A stretch of 52,911 nucleotides of DNA, taken from the NCBI GenBank assembly GCA_031276015.1, contig JAISNX010000052.1, forward strand, positions 1 through 52,911, written 5' to 3'. Positions 16,889-24,392 of this stretch are shown here, one piece after another. The stretch comes from Azoarcus sp. (lineage in GTDB: Bacteria > Pseudomonadota > Gammaproteobacteria > Burkholderiales > Rhodocyclaceae). A program made the position numbers and the translations under genes. The stretch's first letter is position 1. Each line of letters opens with the position of its first letter. Below the pieces are notes generated by a model. That model did not search any database. It was not told where the DNA came from and saw only the letters and a program-made list of their open reading frames with translations.

Positions 16889-17344
16889 TCAAACCGGCGT
16901 CATGACTATTTGCCGCGTGGCGTAATCGTCCTGCCACCACACGAACCCGCCGTTATCGACCACCGCCAGCCGTCCGCCCGCCCAGGCCAGCACATCGGAG
17001 CAGCCCTCGGGCATCCAGCCGTTCTCGCCGATCAGCGCCGTCTCGACCAGATTGCGGGCCATGTCGATACCCGTCCCTCGCGTGCCGCCGACACCCTGCC
17101 GCGCATCGGGCGCAACCGTCACCACGGCCACATGCAGTTCTTTGACCTGCCGGAAATTCCCGGCAAATAGCGGGCCGCTCACCGATTCCGCCAACGGAAA
17201 CACGAATGCCGCAGGCGTCGCCCGTAGCGCCCGCCGCGCCTCCGGCAGATCGCTCGCCCCGCCGATCTGTCGGAGCGTCTCCCGCGTCAGCGGATGTTTT
17301 CCGAGACGTTCCCGTACCAGCGCGGACAGGTCGATCACTGCCAC
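16889..17344 (-). CDS. Tail terminator/completion protein (gp37-like)
   Basis: A 151-residue protein placed between the gp36-like connector and the tail tube, the position of tail terminator proteins. GTG at 17344 is a good start (VAVIDLSALVRERLG), with GGAG seven bases upstream and only 4 bases after the previous stop. The sequence includes RALRATPAAFVFPLAESVS, a middle ELHVAVVTVA and a C-terminal VWWQDDYATRQ, matching the general alpha/beta pattern of phage tail terminators. It probably caps the tail at the head-proximal end. Confidence 0.75.
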   Translation of the reverse strand: MAVIDLSALVRERLGKHPLTRETLRQIGGASDLPEARRALRATPAAFVFPLAESVSGPLFAGNFRQVKELHVAVVTVAPDARQGVGGTRGTGIDMARNLVETALIGENGWMPEGCSDVLAWAGGRLAVVDNGGFVWWQDDYATRQIVMTPV

Positions 17345-17348
17345 GGCA

Positions 17349-17762
17349 TCACTCCGGCCATTCCATCCGTGTACGGGATGGAATCCATTTTGCATCCGTC
17401 TCGGACGGCCCACCCTCGGCGAGCGCAGTCTCATTGGCGAGCCGCAGCGTGCCATTGGCCAGACCGACGAGGGTTTTCCGGGCCTGTTCAGCGCGATCCT
17501 TCACGGCACCGAGCGGTTCCCGGAACAGCGCCTCGTGCGCCAGTTCGCAGGCAATCCGCACAATCAACGTCGGCACGGGGTCGAGCGGCAGCCGGTAACG
17601 TCCGGTCAGCGCCGCGTCGATCTCGGCGGTGGCATCCGCCAGCACGCGATCGACCAGCACCGGATCGGGGGTGCCTGTCTGGTCTGTGCTGGCCAGCAGA
17701 TTGATCTCCTCCGCGCCGTAGCGCGCAATCAGATCGCCGAGCGACGCATAGTGCCGCGACAT
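17349..17762 (-). CDS. Mu gp36-like head-tail connector (DUF1320)
   Basis: A 137-residue protein with the DUF1320 pattern: MSRHYASLGDLIARYGAEEINLLAS at the start, then VDRVLADATAEIDAALTGRYRLPLDPVPTLI and ACELAHEALF. In Mu the homologue gp36 follows the major head gene, as here (one base after the capsid stop). It forms part of the adaptor between portal and tail. Confidence 0.92.
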   Translation of the reverse strand: MSRHYASLGDLIARYGAEEINLLASTDQTGTPDPVLVDRVLADATAEIDAALTGRYRLPLDPVPTLIVRIACELAHEALFREPLGAVKDRAEQARKTLVGLANGTLRLANETALAEGGPSETDAKWIPSRTRMEWPE

Positions 17763-17763
17763 G

Positions 17764-18756
17764 TTATGCCGCCGTGAGTTCGATCAGCGCCTCGGGATAG
17801 AGGCACAGCGTGAGCGGGTTCGATTGCGCCTCCAAATCCCAACCCTTACCCATTTTGCGTTGCTCCGCTTTTGCGTAATATGGCTGGCCGATGGTGTTCG
17901 CGGCCTCGTTGTAATTCGCCGGGGCGTTGTAGGTCACAAAAATGCCCTGCGCGTCCGGGAAAACCTGCGCTTTTCCATCGGGGATGAACGCAATGCCGTT
18001 GACCTCGTCCGGGCATTCGATGAACGTCACGCCGCCGTAGGTGAAACCGCTGCGTAGATCGCCCCCGATCCTGTCCTGCGCGGCCTGCCAGTTCTCGTAT
18101 GCTTTCTGCACTTTTGCGTTCCCGACCAGCGCATCGAAAAACCCCGCCGAACACAGCGCCTTGATCCCGCGCAGTTGCAGACCGCCGGTGTTTTTTTCGA
18201 TGGTGCGCTTGGCATTCAGCACGGCTTGCAGCACGTTCGTGCTGGTGTTTGAGAACGCGATGCTGGCTGCGTTTTTGGTGACGCCGAACTCCGAATAAAT
18301 ATCCCTCAGCACGGTACTTCCATCGGCGTCGAGCACCTGCCCGCGCAACGCGCCGAGGCGGTGAAATTCCCGTGTCGCCTCGATGTCCGCTTTCAGCGCC
18401 GCGAGTTTGTCATTGATGACCGTTGCCTGCGATTGCAGCCCGGCCTCTACCGACTCGCTACCGAATGCCCGGACATTCTGAATGTCCTCGGGCAACACCA
18501 CATCGGCAGCGGGCAGATGCGCGGCTCGAAACGTTACGAGCTGGCGGTTTGTGCCCGCGCGCAATGTCGGCTCGGCCAGGCGGTTGGTATCCGGCACGAG
18601 TTTGAGCCGTCCATGCTGCACCTCGACCGTCACAGTCGTGGTGCGAATGCCCTTTTCGGCGAACAGCCCCAGACTGCCCACCAGCCCCGGTGCAACGGGT
18701 AATTTAGTGATGGAATCCGTCAGCGGCTTGACTTCAAACAGGTCGTCGATATTCAT
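17764..18756 (-). CDS. Major capsid protein, lambda gpE family
   Basis: A 330-residue capsid subunit of the lambda gpE type. It starts at MNIDDLFEVKPLTDSI, 18756, preceded by GAGGAGG. Family segments include ITKLPVAPGLVGSLGLF, AAHLPAADVVLPEDIQNVRAFG, FHRLGALRGQVLDADGSTV and the late PDAQGIFVTYNAPANYNEAANT. Length is close to lambda gpE (341). The gene follows a gpD-like decoration gene, so the head shell is lambda-like although packaging genes are Mu-like. Confidence 0.94.
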   Translation of the reverse strand: MNIDDLFEVKPLTDSITKLPVAPGLVGSLGLFAEKGIRTTTVTVEVQHGRLKLVPDTNRLAEPTLRAGTNRQLVTFRAAHLPAADVVLPEDIQNVRAFGSESVEAGLQSQATVINDKLAALKADIEATREFHRLGALRGQVLDADGSTVLRDIYSEFGVTKNAASIAFSNTSTNVLQAVLNAKRTIEKNTGGLQLRGIKALCSAGFFDALVGNAKVQKAYENWQAAQDRIGGDLRSGFTYGGVTFIECPDEVNGIAFIPDGKAQVFPDAQGIFVTYNAPANYNEAANTIGQPYYAKAEQRKMGKGWDLEAQSNPLTLCLYPEALIELTAA

Positions 18757-18766
18757 TGATGCCTCC

Positions 18767-19141
18767 TCAATAGGTGTTGCGTGCGACGATGCCGCGCGAT
18801 TCGAGTCCCGCCAGACCTGTCGCGATCTGCGTCTCGGTCGTGGTGGCGGGCCAGACCAGCAGGGCCGGATCGACAATTGCGCCACGCCGTAGCGCGACAG
18901 ATGCCGTGTCGCCCGCCGGGACGATAACCGTCTCCAGCAACACGGCTACGGAGGCGGCTGCCGCGCCCGAGCCGCTCGGATTGACGGGGGAATATTTACC
19001 GTTTGCGGCCTGCGCGAGCACGGTGCCCATCGGCCAGGTGGCGGGCGCGGCAGCCGTGAGCGTCACGGCGTCGCGCGACCAGTTGCGATCGACCTCCCAT
19101 TTCAGGAGATCGGATAAAACGGGGGAACTATCACGTGCCAT
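18767..19141 (-). CDS. Head decoration protein, lambda gpD family
   Basis: A 124-residue protein. After a short N-terminal arm (SSPVLSDLLKWEVDRNWSRD) it carries the gpD core: TWPMGTVLAQAANGKYSPV, ASVAVLLETVIVPAG and ALRRGAIVDPALLVW. Such trimers clamp the expanded shell. It sits between protease/scaffold and major capsid, as in lambda and siphoviral Mu-like phages, with GGAG before the ATG. Confidence 0.93.
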   Translation of the reverse strand: MARDSSPVLSDLLKWEVDRNWSRDAVTLTAAAPATWPMGTVLAQAANGKYSPVNPSGSGAAAASVAVLLETVIVPAGDTASVALRRGAIVDPALLVWPATTTETQIATGLAGLESRGIVARNTY

Positions 19142-19144
19142 GGT

Positions 19145-19705
19145 TTACTCCTGTTTCGACTGTTTCCGGCGGGCCTCGGCATCGGCCAGCAGGGGGTGCG
19201 CCGCGTTGCCGCTGCCTGGCGGTTTGCCTGCCCACGAATGCGCGGAGGTTTCCGTGCCCACAGGCAGGATGACCGGCAGCGCGGCCACCATCGCGGTAAA
19301 CCCGGCCGGGTCTTTCTCGCAATAGGCGCGCATCGCCTCGCGTGCGGCGGGCGCAATTTTTCCGGCCCGGATCGCGTCCTCCACGGCGTTTGCCACCTGC
19401 GCCCCAGCGGTTTGCGCGCGCAGCGCGCCCAGTTCGGCGGACACGCGCGCGAAATCGGCGGCCAGCGTGTCATAGGCGGCGCGCGTAACATTCAGCGCGC
19501 GCGAATGCGCCGCCACGATGATCGCCACCGGGTCTGCACCCTCGGGCAGGGCGAGCGCCTGGCGCATCGCCTGGGTTTCGGGCGAGGCCAGCGTCGTGGC
19601 CAGTTTGTCGACCGCCGCGCTCAGGTCGGCATCCGTCGCCGCCGCGGCCAGGCCGAACATCGGTTTGAGTTTGTCCGCCAGGCTGGCGGGAGTTTTATTT
19701 GACAT
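19145..19705 (-). CDS. Internal-start scaffold protein (Mu gpZ-like)
   Basis: Within the protease gene an in-frame ATG at 19705 (codon 162; MSNKTPASLADKLKP) follows a strong GGAGAAAGC ribosome site. It would give a 186-residue helical scaffold, as known for Mu I/Z and lambda C/Nu3. The start falls exactly at the protease-scaffold boundary. Confidence 0.75.
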   Translation of the reverse strand: MSNKTPASLADKLKPMFGLAAAATDADLSAAVDKLATTLASPETQAMRQALALPEGADPVAIIVAAHSRALNVTRAAYDTLAADFARVSAELGALRAQTAGAQVANAVEDAIRAGKIAPAAREAMRAYCEKDPAGFTAMVAALPVILPVGTETSAHSWAGKPPGSGNAAHPLLADAEARRKQSKQE

Positions 19706-20188
19706 GCTTTCTCCATACAACGTGAGCGCCCGGCTGTTGAGCGCGGTTAAACCCAGATTCGGCAGGCTCACCAGCCCGGCGGCGACGAGCTGCCGAACCC
19801 TGCCGTCGCGGTCTACATCGAATACGGGTGACAGAAACCTGTACTCGCGCGAGGCGATGTACCCACGCGCGCGCTCCGTCCATTCCACCCGCCCCCAGAT
19901 ACCGTCGGCGCGAGAGGCCAATTCGACAATCCAGCCTGCGGCTGGCGCGGGCTGGCCGTTGTTCGGCGCGTGGATTGCCTGGTGTTCGTAATCGAGGGGC
20001 AACGGCGCGTTGCCGGGGAATGCCGCCAGCACCGCCTGCGCATCCAGCGTGAACGGGCCACGCCCGTCGCGGCCCTGGAATGTGCCGCCCGGAATGAGGT
20101 GAACCCATTCCGGCACGGTGCCGCCCGCCGCCAGATCAATGGCATGCGCGGCGAGCGGGCTACGGAGAGACGGTTTTTCCTGTTCCAT
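19145..20188 (-). CDS. Mu gpI-like prohead protease with C-terminal scaffold
   Basis: A 347-residue protein related to Mu gpI. The N-terminal about 160 residues form the protease domain (WVHLIPGGTFQGRDGRGPF, PLPLDYEHQAIHAPNNGQPAPAAGWI, YRFLSPVFDVDRDGRV, VSLPNLGLTALNS). The C-terminal half is helical and Ala-rich, as in scaffolds. An internal ATG gives the separate scaffold. In Mu this gene directly follows G; here the preceding same-strand gene is an early-region ASCH protein and G is at the far right end, so this junction is a suspected rearrangement point. Confidence 0.93.
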   Translation of the reverse strand: MEQEKPSLRSPLAAHAIDLAAGGTVPEWVHLIPGGTFQGRDGRGPFTLDAQAVLAAFPGNAPLPLDYEHQAIHAPNNGQPAPAAGWIVELASRADGIWGRVEWTERARGYIASREYRFLSPVFDVDRDGRVRQLVAAGLVSLPNLGLTALNSRALTLYGESMSNKTPASLADKLKPMFGLAAAATDADLSAAVDKLATTLASPETQAMRQALALPEGADPVAIIVAAHSRALNVTRAAYDTLAADFARVSAELGALRAQTAGAQVANAVEDAIRAGKIAPAAREAMRAYCEKDPAGFTAMVAALPVILPVGTETSAHSWAGKPPGSGNAAHPLLADAEARRKQSKQE

Positions 20189-20260
20189 ACCGTTATGATC
20201 CGCGTGGGCGGCATGCCGCGCCTGACGAACGCGTTCGGCGGTCGCACTGGATTTCGCGGA
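20189..20260. promoter_or_regulatory. Palindrome-rich gap between early and late leftward genes
   Basis: The 72-base gap holds two perfect 12-bp palindromes, GCGGCATGCCGC (20208-20219) and CGAACGCGTTCG (20226-20237), enclosed by an 8-bp inverted repeat (GATCCGCG at 20197-20204, CGCGGATC at 20255-20262). It could contain a terminator, an activator site for late genes or a rearrangement point. Confidence 0.45.
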
Positions 20261-20644
20261 TCACCACTGCACGAGTATGGCGTCGAACATGTCGCCATAA
20301 ATCCCGCGAAAAAACGCGAACATTTCCGCCCGCGTCGAAAACCCGTCGACCCGTGCCAACGCATCCGCCTGGAGATCGCTCATTTCCAGCCCGACAAATG
20401 TCCCGCCGTCGCCCACGGGAACGTTATGCACGACCAACTCCGCATTGGCGTAAATCGTCAGATATTCCACATTGACGCAGACGGCCTCGCCCAGTTTCCG
20501 GCATGCCGCAGTCCGCTGGCCCGTGTAAAAAACGAGGCGATCGCCGGGGGCGAATTTTCGTTTCCCCAATTTACGGATCGTTTGACATTTCTGCCCGGAT
20601 AAAACCCGGTCGGCAAATACAGGTTTGAAATTGATTGCAGGCAT
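20261..20644 (-). CDS. ASCH-domain protein
   Basis: A 127-residue protein with the ASCH/PUA-like pattern: MPAINFKPVFADRVLSGQKCQTIRK, then FAPGDRLVFYTGQRT and a late FSTRAEMFAFFRGIYG. ASCH domains bind RNA or act on modified nucleosides; the specific activity is not known. ATG at 20644 has GGAGGG upstream. It is the last gene of the early operon. In a BcepMu-like order it would be next to a prophage end rather than next to the protease. Confidence 0.8.
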   Translation of the reverse strand: MPAINFKPVFADRVLSGQKCQTIRKLGKRKFAPGDRLVFYTGQRTAACRKLGEAVCVNVEYLTIYANAELVVHNVPVGDGGTFVGLEMSDLQADALARVDGFSTRAEMFAFFRGIYGDMFDAILVQW

Positions 20645-20659
20645 CATGCCCTCCAATGT

Positions 20660-21136
20660 TTATGCCGAAAACAGCCCGAGCTGTTTCCCCGCACCGGGTG
20701 GGGGCGGGCTGTCCGGCAGTTTCAATATTTTTTCGATGGCCCGCGATGTCAGGCCATGCCGTAACGCAATCTCGAATACGGCACCGCGACCGGAATAATT
20801 CCCGCCGCGCGTGAGTTCGTCGTACTCGCGCCGGATGCCGTCGTGATCGAGCGTCCGGCGCGAGTCGGCGCAGGACGGGACGTACAGATCGCCTCCGCCC
20901 CAGTGCCGGACAATGGCCGTCGCCGCCGCGCCGCCGACGATCTCGACCAGCCGTTCCCAATTGATCTGCCCCTCCGGGTTTGCGCCGCCCACACGCACGG
21001 GCACGGGAAAACGCTGTCCCGGCCAGGCGCTGATGAGCGATGCCGCCGCATCGATCCCCGCGACACGCACCAGTTCCGCCGCCGTGGCGGGGAACGTCGG
21101 CAGGTGCAGCAGGGATTGGAGCATTTCCGGCGTCAT
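20660..21136 (-). CDS. mor: Mor-family transcription activator
   Basis: A 158-residue protein. The C-terminal half fits the Mor/C family of Mu middle/late activators: WERLVEIVGGAAATAIVRHWGGGDLYVPSC, then REYDELTRGGNYSGRGAVFEIALRHGLTSRAIEKIL, with a helix-turn-helix at the end. It lies after gemA, as in Mu, at the end of the early operon. It probably switches on late genes. The start at 21136 follows the 27-residue gene by one base. The N-terminal 60 residues are longer than in Mu Mor (129 aa). Confidence 0.88.
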   Translation of the reverse strand: MTPEMLQSLLHLPTFPATAAELVRVAGIDAAASLISAWPGQRFPVPVRVGGANPEGQINWERLVEIVGGAAATAIVRHWGGGDLYVPSCADSRRTLDHDGIRREYDELTRGGNYSGRGAVFEIALRHGLTSRAIEKILKLPDSPPPPGAGKQLGLFSA

Positions 21137-21137
21137 T

Positions 21138-21221
21138 TCAATCAACCAGCAGCACGATTGCGAATACGGCAACGCTGCCGACGAGTGAGATCGCGGCGAG
21201 GATTTCCAGCAGGAGAATCAT
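21138..21221 (-). CDS. 27-residue membrane peptide
   Basis: An ATG at 21221 overlaps the gemA stop (ATGA) and has GGGGAGG with 5-6-base spacing. It encodes a peptide that is nearly all one hydrophobic helix (MILLLEILAAISLVGSVAVF, then AIVLLVD) and stops one base before the Mor start. The tight packing and strong ribosome site argue that it is expressed. Function unknown. Confidence 0.7.
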   Translation of the reverse strand: MILLLEILAAISLVGSVAVFAIVLLVD

Positions 21222-21679
21222 GTCGTCCTCCCCGGTTTAGATTTGAACGCCAGCGTCCGCGTGAGCGTGGCAATGAGGCGCGAGAGGCCACGCCCGTCGC
21301 AGAAATCGACGGAATCTCCCCATTTGTTTTTCCGGGCGATCGCGTCCGCGTAGGCGAGCGAATGCACCTCGCCCGTAACACGGTGCAGTTCGGCCAGCAG
21401 CGCGTCGATTTTTCCCCGCTGCGCCGCGCGATCCGCCGACGGGCGCGAGCGCCGCCGCCCTTCGTAATGCGCCTTGCTGTTGCGGGGCTGGCCGCGATTG
21501 AGCCGGTCGAGGACAAGGCCAATTTCCACGACATTGCAGTCCGTCAACGAGGATTTTCCCGTGACGGACTTTATGACGTCATGCCGCGCGGACTCGTCGA
21601 GACCATTCGCACGGCAGGCCGCGAACACGGCCCGCGTCAGTTTCGCCCGGTCGGCGGGCGGGACGGTTTTCGCGCTCAT
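21218..21679 (-). CDS. gemA: GemA-like regulatory protein (gp16, DUF1018)
   Basis: A 153-residue protein with the GemA pattern: VFAACRANGLDESARHDVIKSVTGKSSLTDC near the start, VLDRLNRG, then KIDALLAELHRVTGEVHSLAYADAIARKN and a final LSRLIATLTRTLAFK. In Mu GemA affects host gene expression and supercoiling. It stands between Gam/accessory genes and Mor, the Mu order. A GGAGAAGGAG site precedes the ATG. Confidence 0.9.
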   Translation of the reverse strand: MSAKTVPPADRAKLTRAVFAACRANGLDESARHDVIKSVTGKSSLTDCNVVEIGLVLDRLNRGQPRNSKAHYEGRRRSRPSADRAAQRGKIDALLAELHRVTGEVHSLAYADAIARKNKWGDSVDFCDGRGLSRLIATLTRTLAFKSKPGRTT

Positions 21680-21939
21680 GACCGGCTCTCCTTCTCCAGC
21701 ATGCTCTTGATGGCATCATCGTTTCCGGTCAATTCGTCGGTACGCGCCTGGGCTGCCTCCATCCATGCTTTAAGCAGATACATGTCCGGCGTTGGCACTT
21801 TGCCGGTTAAATCCAGGCAAAGCTCTTCCATGCCCGCGTCACGGGCGAACGTGGCCAGTTTCATTGTTGCGTAGGCCGACCCCAGCAATTGAGCCAGATC
21901 CAGGGCGGATTCCCAGTAATAGAGATGCTGTCCGTTCAT
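21676..21939 (-). CDS. Early-operon hypothetical protein (87 aa)
   Basis: A small mostly helical protein, MNGQHLYYWESALDLAQLLGSAYATMKLATF..., ending DDAIKSMLEKESRS. It overlaps gemA by 4 bases and gam by 4 bases, so it is translated as part of the early operon. I recognise no family. Confidence 0.75.
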   Translation of the reverse strand: MNGQHLYYWESALDLAQLLGSAYATMKLATFARDAGMEELCLDLTGKVPTPDMYLLKAWMEAAQARTDELTGNDDAIKSMLEKESRS

Positions 21940-22445
21940 TCCGGCACCTCTATTTCAAATGGCGTCACCGAAAACGTTTCCACGCCCGTCGTGACTTTGA
22001 TGCCGGGAATCCCCAATACGGCCTCGGGATTCTCCAGAATCGCGTTTTTATTTATCTCCGTTTTATCGCGCAGGAATTGTTTCATCCCCAGCGTGCGCAT
22101 GATTTCGATGACCCGGTCGGTATCCCGAATCGAAACCGATTTCTTTCCTGCGTTCCAGTGCACCTCCCCGGTTACAAGGTTTGCGGTTTTACCGCCGTCC
22201 GGCGTGAGTTCGGCGCGATGGTTTTCGCACCACAACTGAATGCCGAGGGCCAGCGCATCGATGCGCTCGCGCAGGGCGTCGATCTGCGGGGCATGCCCGG
22301 CAGTGAGCGCCGCGATCCCATCATTGAGGTGCGTTTGAACGCGGGTCAATTCCCGCCGTGCATTGCCCAATTCGCGGATCGCGGACTGGGTTTCCTCGCG
22401 GCTCTGGCAGACGCGGACAGATGTTTCGGATTTTGCCATTTTCAT
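21936..22445 (-). CDS. gam: Mu Gam-like host-nuclease inhibitor
   Basis: A 169-residue Gam-family protein that binds DNA ends, blocks RecBCD-type exonucleases and resembles Ku. Family blocks are ELGNARRELTRVQTHLNDGIAALTAGHAPQIDALRERI (coiled-coil), WCENHRAELTPDGGKTANLVTGEVHWNAGKKSVSIRDTD, LGMKQFLRDKTEINKNAILENPEAVLGIPG and the acidic-aromatic end. ATGs at 22445 and 22439 both fit the GGAG upstream. It sits after B in the early operon, as in Mu. Confidence 0.95.
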   Translation of the reverse strand: MKMAKSETSVRVCQSREETQSAIRELGNARRELTRVQTHLNDGIAALTAGHAPQIDALRERIDALALGIQLWCENHRAELTPDGGKTANLVTGEVHWNAGKKSVSIRDTDRVIEIMRTLGMKQFLRDKTEINKNAILENPEAVLGIPGIKVTTGVETFSVTPFEIEVPE

Positions 22446-22804
22446 ATACTCCGTGTTTGATCCTGTTCGCCATGCGCGGGGTTGCGCGCATAACGCACAG
22501 GTTCGTCATTGTTTTTGGTACGCATCGGCAGCCGGATCAGGACGCCACGATCCGCCAGCATCACGAGGTGTCTCGAATACTGGAGGCCACTGAATTCGCC
22601 GTTTTCCGCATACAGATCGCGTGCCGTGACCACGTTTTGACGCGCGAGCACAGCGTCGAGGGCCGCGTTTTTTCTCGCACGCACACCGAGAATTTCCGGT
22701 GTGTTGATGGCTTGCTCACGCGCAGCGTTTGACCGGCGGATCGCCACATCCACCATCGCCGCCACCACCTGCGTGCGCAGGGAAAATATTCCGTCAGCGA
22801 TCAT
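22442..22804 (-). CDS. Early-operon winged-helix-like protein (120 aa)
   Basis: The start MIADGIFSLRTQVVAAMVDVAI at 22804 overlaps the preceding stop (ATGA); longer readings run through that gene and are rejected. Residues 55-95 (LARQNVVTARDLYAENGEFSGLQYSRHLVMLADRGVLIRL) look like a winged-helix DNA-binding unit. The basic tail suggests DNA contact. A small early regulator is a reasonable inference. Confidence 0.7.
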   Translation of the reverse strand: MIADGIFSLRTQVVAAMVDVAIRRSNAAREQAINTPEILGVRARKNAALDAVLARQNVVTARDLYAENGEFSGLQYSRHLVMLADRGVLIRLPMRTKNNDEPVRYARNPAHGEQDQTRSI

Positions 22805-23130
22805 TGCCCGACCTCCGTCCAGGTCACGAGCACGTCGCCATGCTCGCCACTGAACACCACCATGCCTATTCGCGGCGACCCGCCGCGATCGACCCAGACC
22901 GGGCGTTGCGGCCGCGCGGCATCCAGCACTGGCACGATCGAGCAGCCCAGATCGCGTTTGACCGTCACGCGCGGCATATCCCCGTGCCCGAGGCATAGCT
23001 CGACGCGTTCGATCTGCTGCCCCAGATCGCGCAGGCGGCGAACGGCGGCGTTGGCGGTTTTCAGGCGGCACAGGTTTGTGCCATTTTTTGCCGCCGCCGA
23101 AAATTTTTTGTCATTCGCCGCCGTGTTCAT
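22801..23130 (-). CDS. Early-operon hypothetical protein (109 aa)
   Basis: A 109-residue protein overlapping the B gene (ATGA) upstream and the 120-aa gene downstream. After a helical, basic N-terminus (LKTANAAVRRLRDLGQQIERVEL) it has a beta-rich C-terminal half (PRIGMVVFSGEHGDVLVTWTEVG). I recognise no family. Confidence 0.72.
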   Translation of the reverse strand: MNTAANDKKFSAAAKNGTNLCRLKTANAAVRRLRDLGQQIERVELCLGHGDMPRVTVKRDLGCSIVPVLDAARPQRPVWVDRGGSPRIGMVVFSGEHGDVLVTWTEVGQ

Positions 23131-24392
23131 GCCCGCCTCCGCACGTCCGAGACGATCTCATCGACCAGCGCGCCGTCGATCTGTTTGGCCAGCCCGGCGG
23201 CGCGGTTGAGCAATTCCGCCAGCCAGTTGTCGACCGCCAGCGGGTGCAGGTAGCTCGTGCCGTTGCGGTCGGTCAGCGCCGCCGCCAGCCGCGCCACGGC
23301 ATCCGGCGCGAATATCCGCACCACCGCCTCGTCGCCGAGCCGGTGCCGGATGTACGGCTCCAGCGCGCCACCGAGCGGCGGCAGGTGCACAATTTCGCAC
23401 CGCTGCCAAATTTCACGTACATCCGGATCGCGCGGCGACAGGCGCACCGCGAGTTCCGGCTGCCCGATCAGCAGGATCGACATCAACGGGCGCTGGAGTC
23501 CTTTCCGTGCCGGGTCTTTCAATTCGAGCAGGCGTTTCAGATGGCGCAGCGTCGTTTTCGGAATGCAGTGTGCCTCGTCGAACACCACCAGCACGCGGCG
23601 GCGCTGATTCTCCGAGAGCCGTCCGGCCAGCGCGGCGGCCACCTGCCGCAATTGCGCCTCCGAGGTGACGCGGATTTTTTCGCCCGGCGCGATCTCGGCC
23701 ATGATCGCCTCGACAATGTCGGCGGTTTTCAGGGTTTTGCCGCGTTTGTCGTCGGCCTCCATGCGCTGTATGCGCGGCTCGATCACGTCGATTTCGCCCT
23801 CGGCGGCCAGATCGCCGACGAGGGTGTCCTTGATCGTCGTCTTTCCCGCGCCCGACTCGCCCACTACGCCGAGCATGCCGCCGTGGCGGGCCTTGGCGAG
23901 CATGTGCTCGTAAATCACGCGGAATTCATGGTTCAGAAAAACCTGATCCCGCTCCCAGGGCGCGGACAATGCCGCACCGAACAGGCCCCAGTATTTACGG
24001 GCCGCTGGTGTCAACGTACATTTCCGGATTAACATTTGCTGCTCCTCATCGAGTGCCCCCTCGTCGGCATCAGTTGCGGGGGGCGTTTCACCAGGGGCGG
24101 GTTCGCTGTCACGAATCCGCCCCGCTTCATTTTCGCCAGACGGCGCGGGTTCAAAATCGGCGGCAGGGCGGGGCAAATGCGGGGCAAATCCACGAACGGG
24201 ATTGCGCTGGGGGGCGTACCCCGCCGACCGCATTTTTTCGGCCAAAAACGCCTCTACGCGTCCGCGCGCCGCCGGATCACGCGCGGGCCAGATACCCTCA
24301 TTGAGCAATCGGCGCGCCGTGCGGGCGGTGAGTTCCACGGCACGGGCGAATTCCCGTTGGCCGACGCCCAGCGCCGCCAGCGTCTGTTTCAT
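23127..24392 (-). CDS. B: MuB-like AAA+ transposition ATPase
   Basis: A 421-residue ATPase of the MuB/TnsC/ExeA-like class, which binds target DNA and activates the transposase. A N-terminal helix-turn-helix (QREFARAVELTARTARRLLN) is followed by a linker. The AAA+ core has Walker A GESGAGKTT (178-186) and Walker B VLVVFDEAH (267-275), then LLIGQPELA as sensor-1 context. It is longer than MuB (312 aa) and close to BcepMu-type B proteins. Here rdgC lies between A and B, and both neighbouring genes overlap it by 4 bases. Confidence 0.92.
   Translation of the reverse strand: MKQTLAALGVGQREFARAVELTARTARRLLNEGIWPARDPAARGRVEAFLAEKMRSAGYAPQRNPVRGFAPHLPRPAADFEPAPSGENEAGRIRDSEPAPGETPPATDADEGALDEEQQMLIRKCTLTPAARKYWGLFGAALSAPWERDQVFLNHEFRVIYEHMLAKARHGGMLGVVGESGAGKTTIKDTLVGDLAAEGEIDVIEPRIQRMEADDKRGKTLKTADIVEAIMAEIAPGEKIRVTSEAQLRQVAAALAGRLSENQRRRVLVVFDEAHCIPKTTLRHLKRLLELKDPARKGLQRPLMSILLIGQPELAVRLSPRDPDVREIWQRCEIVHLPPLGGALEPYIRHRLGDEAVVRIFAPDAVARLAAALTDRNGTSYLHPLAVDNWLAELLNRAAGLAKQIDGALVDEIVSDVRRRA

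Noticed and set aside
22805-23071. N-terminal extension of the 120-aa early gene
   Set aside because: It overlaps the 109-aa gene completely, and a normal ATGA start exists at 22804.
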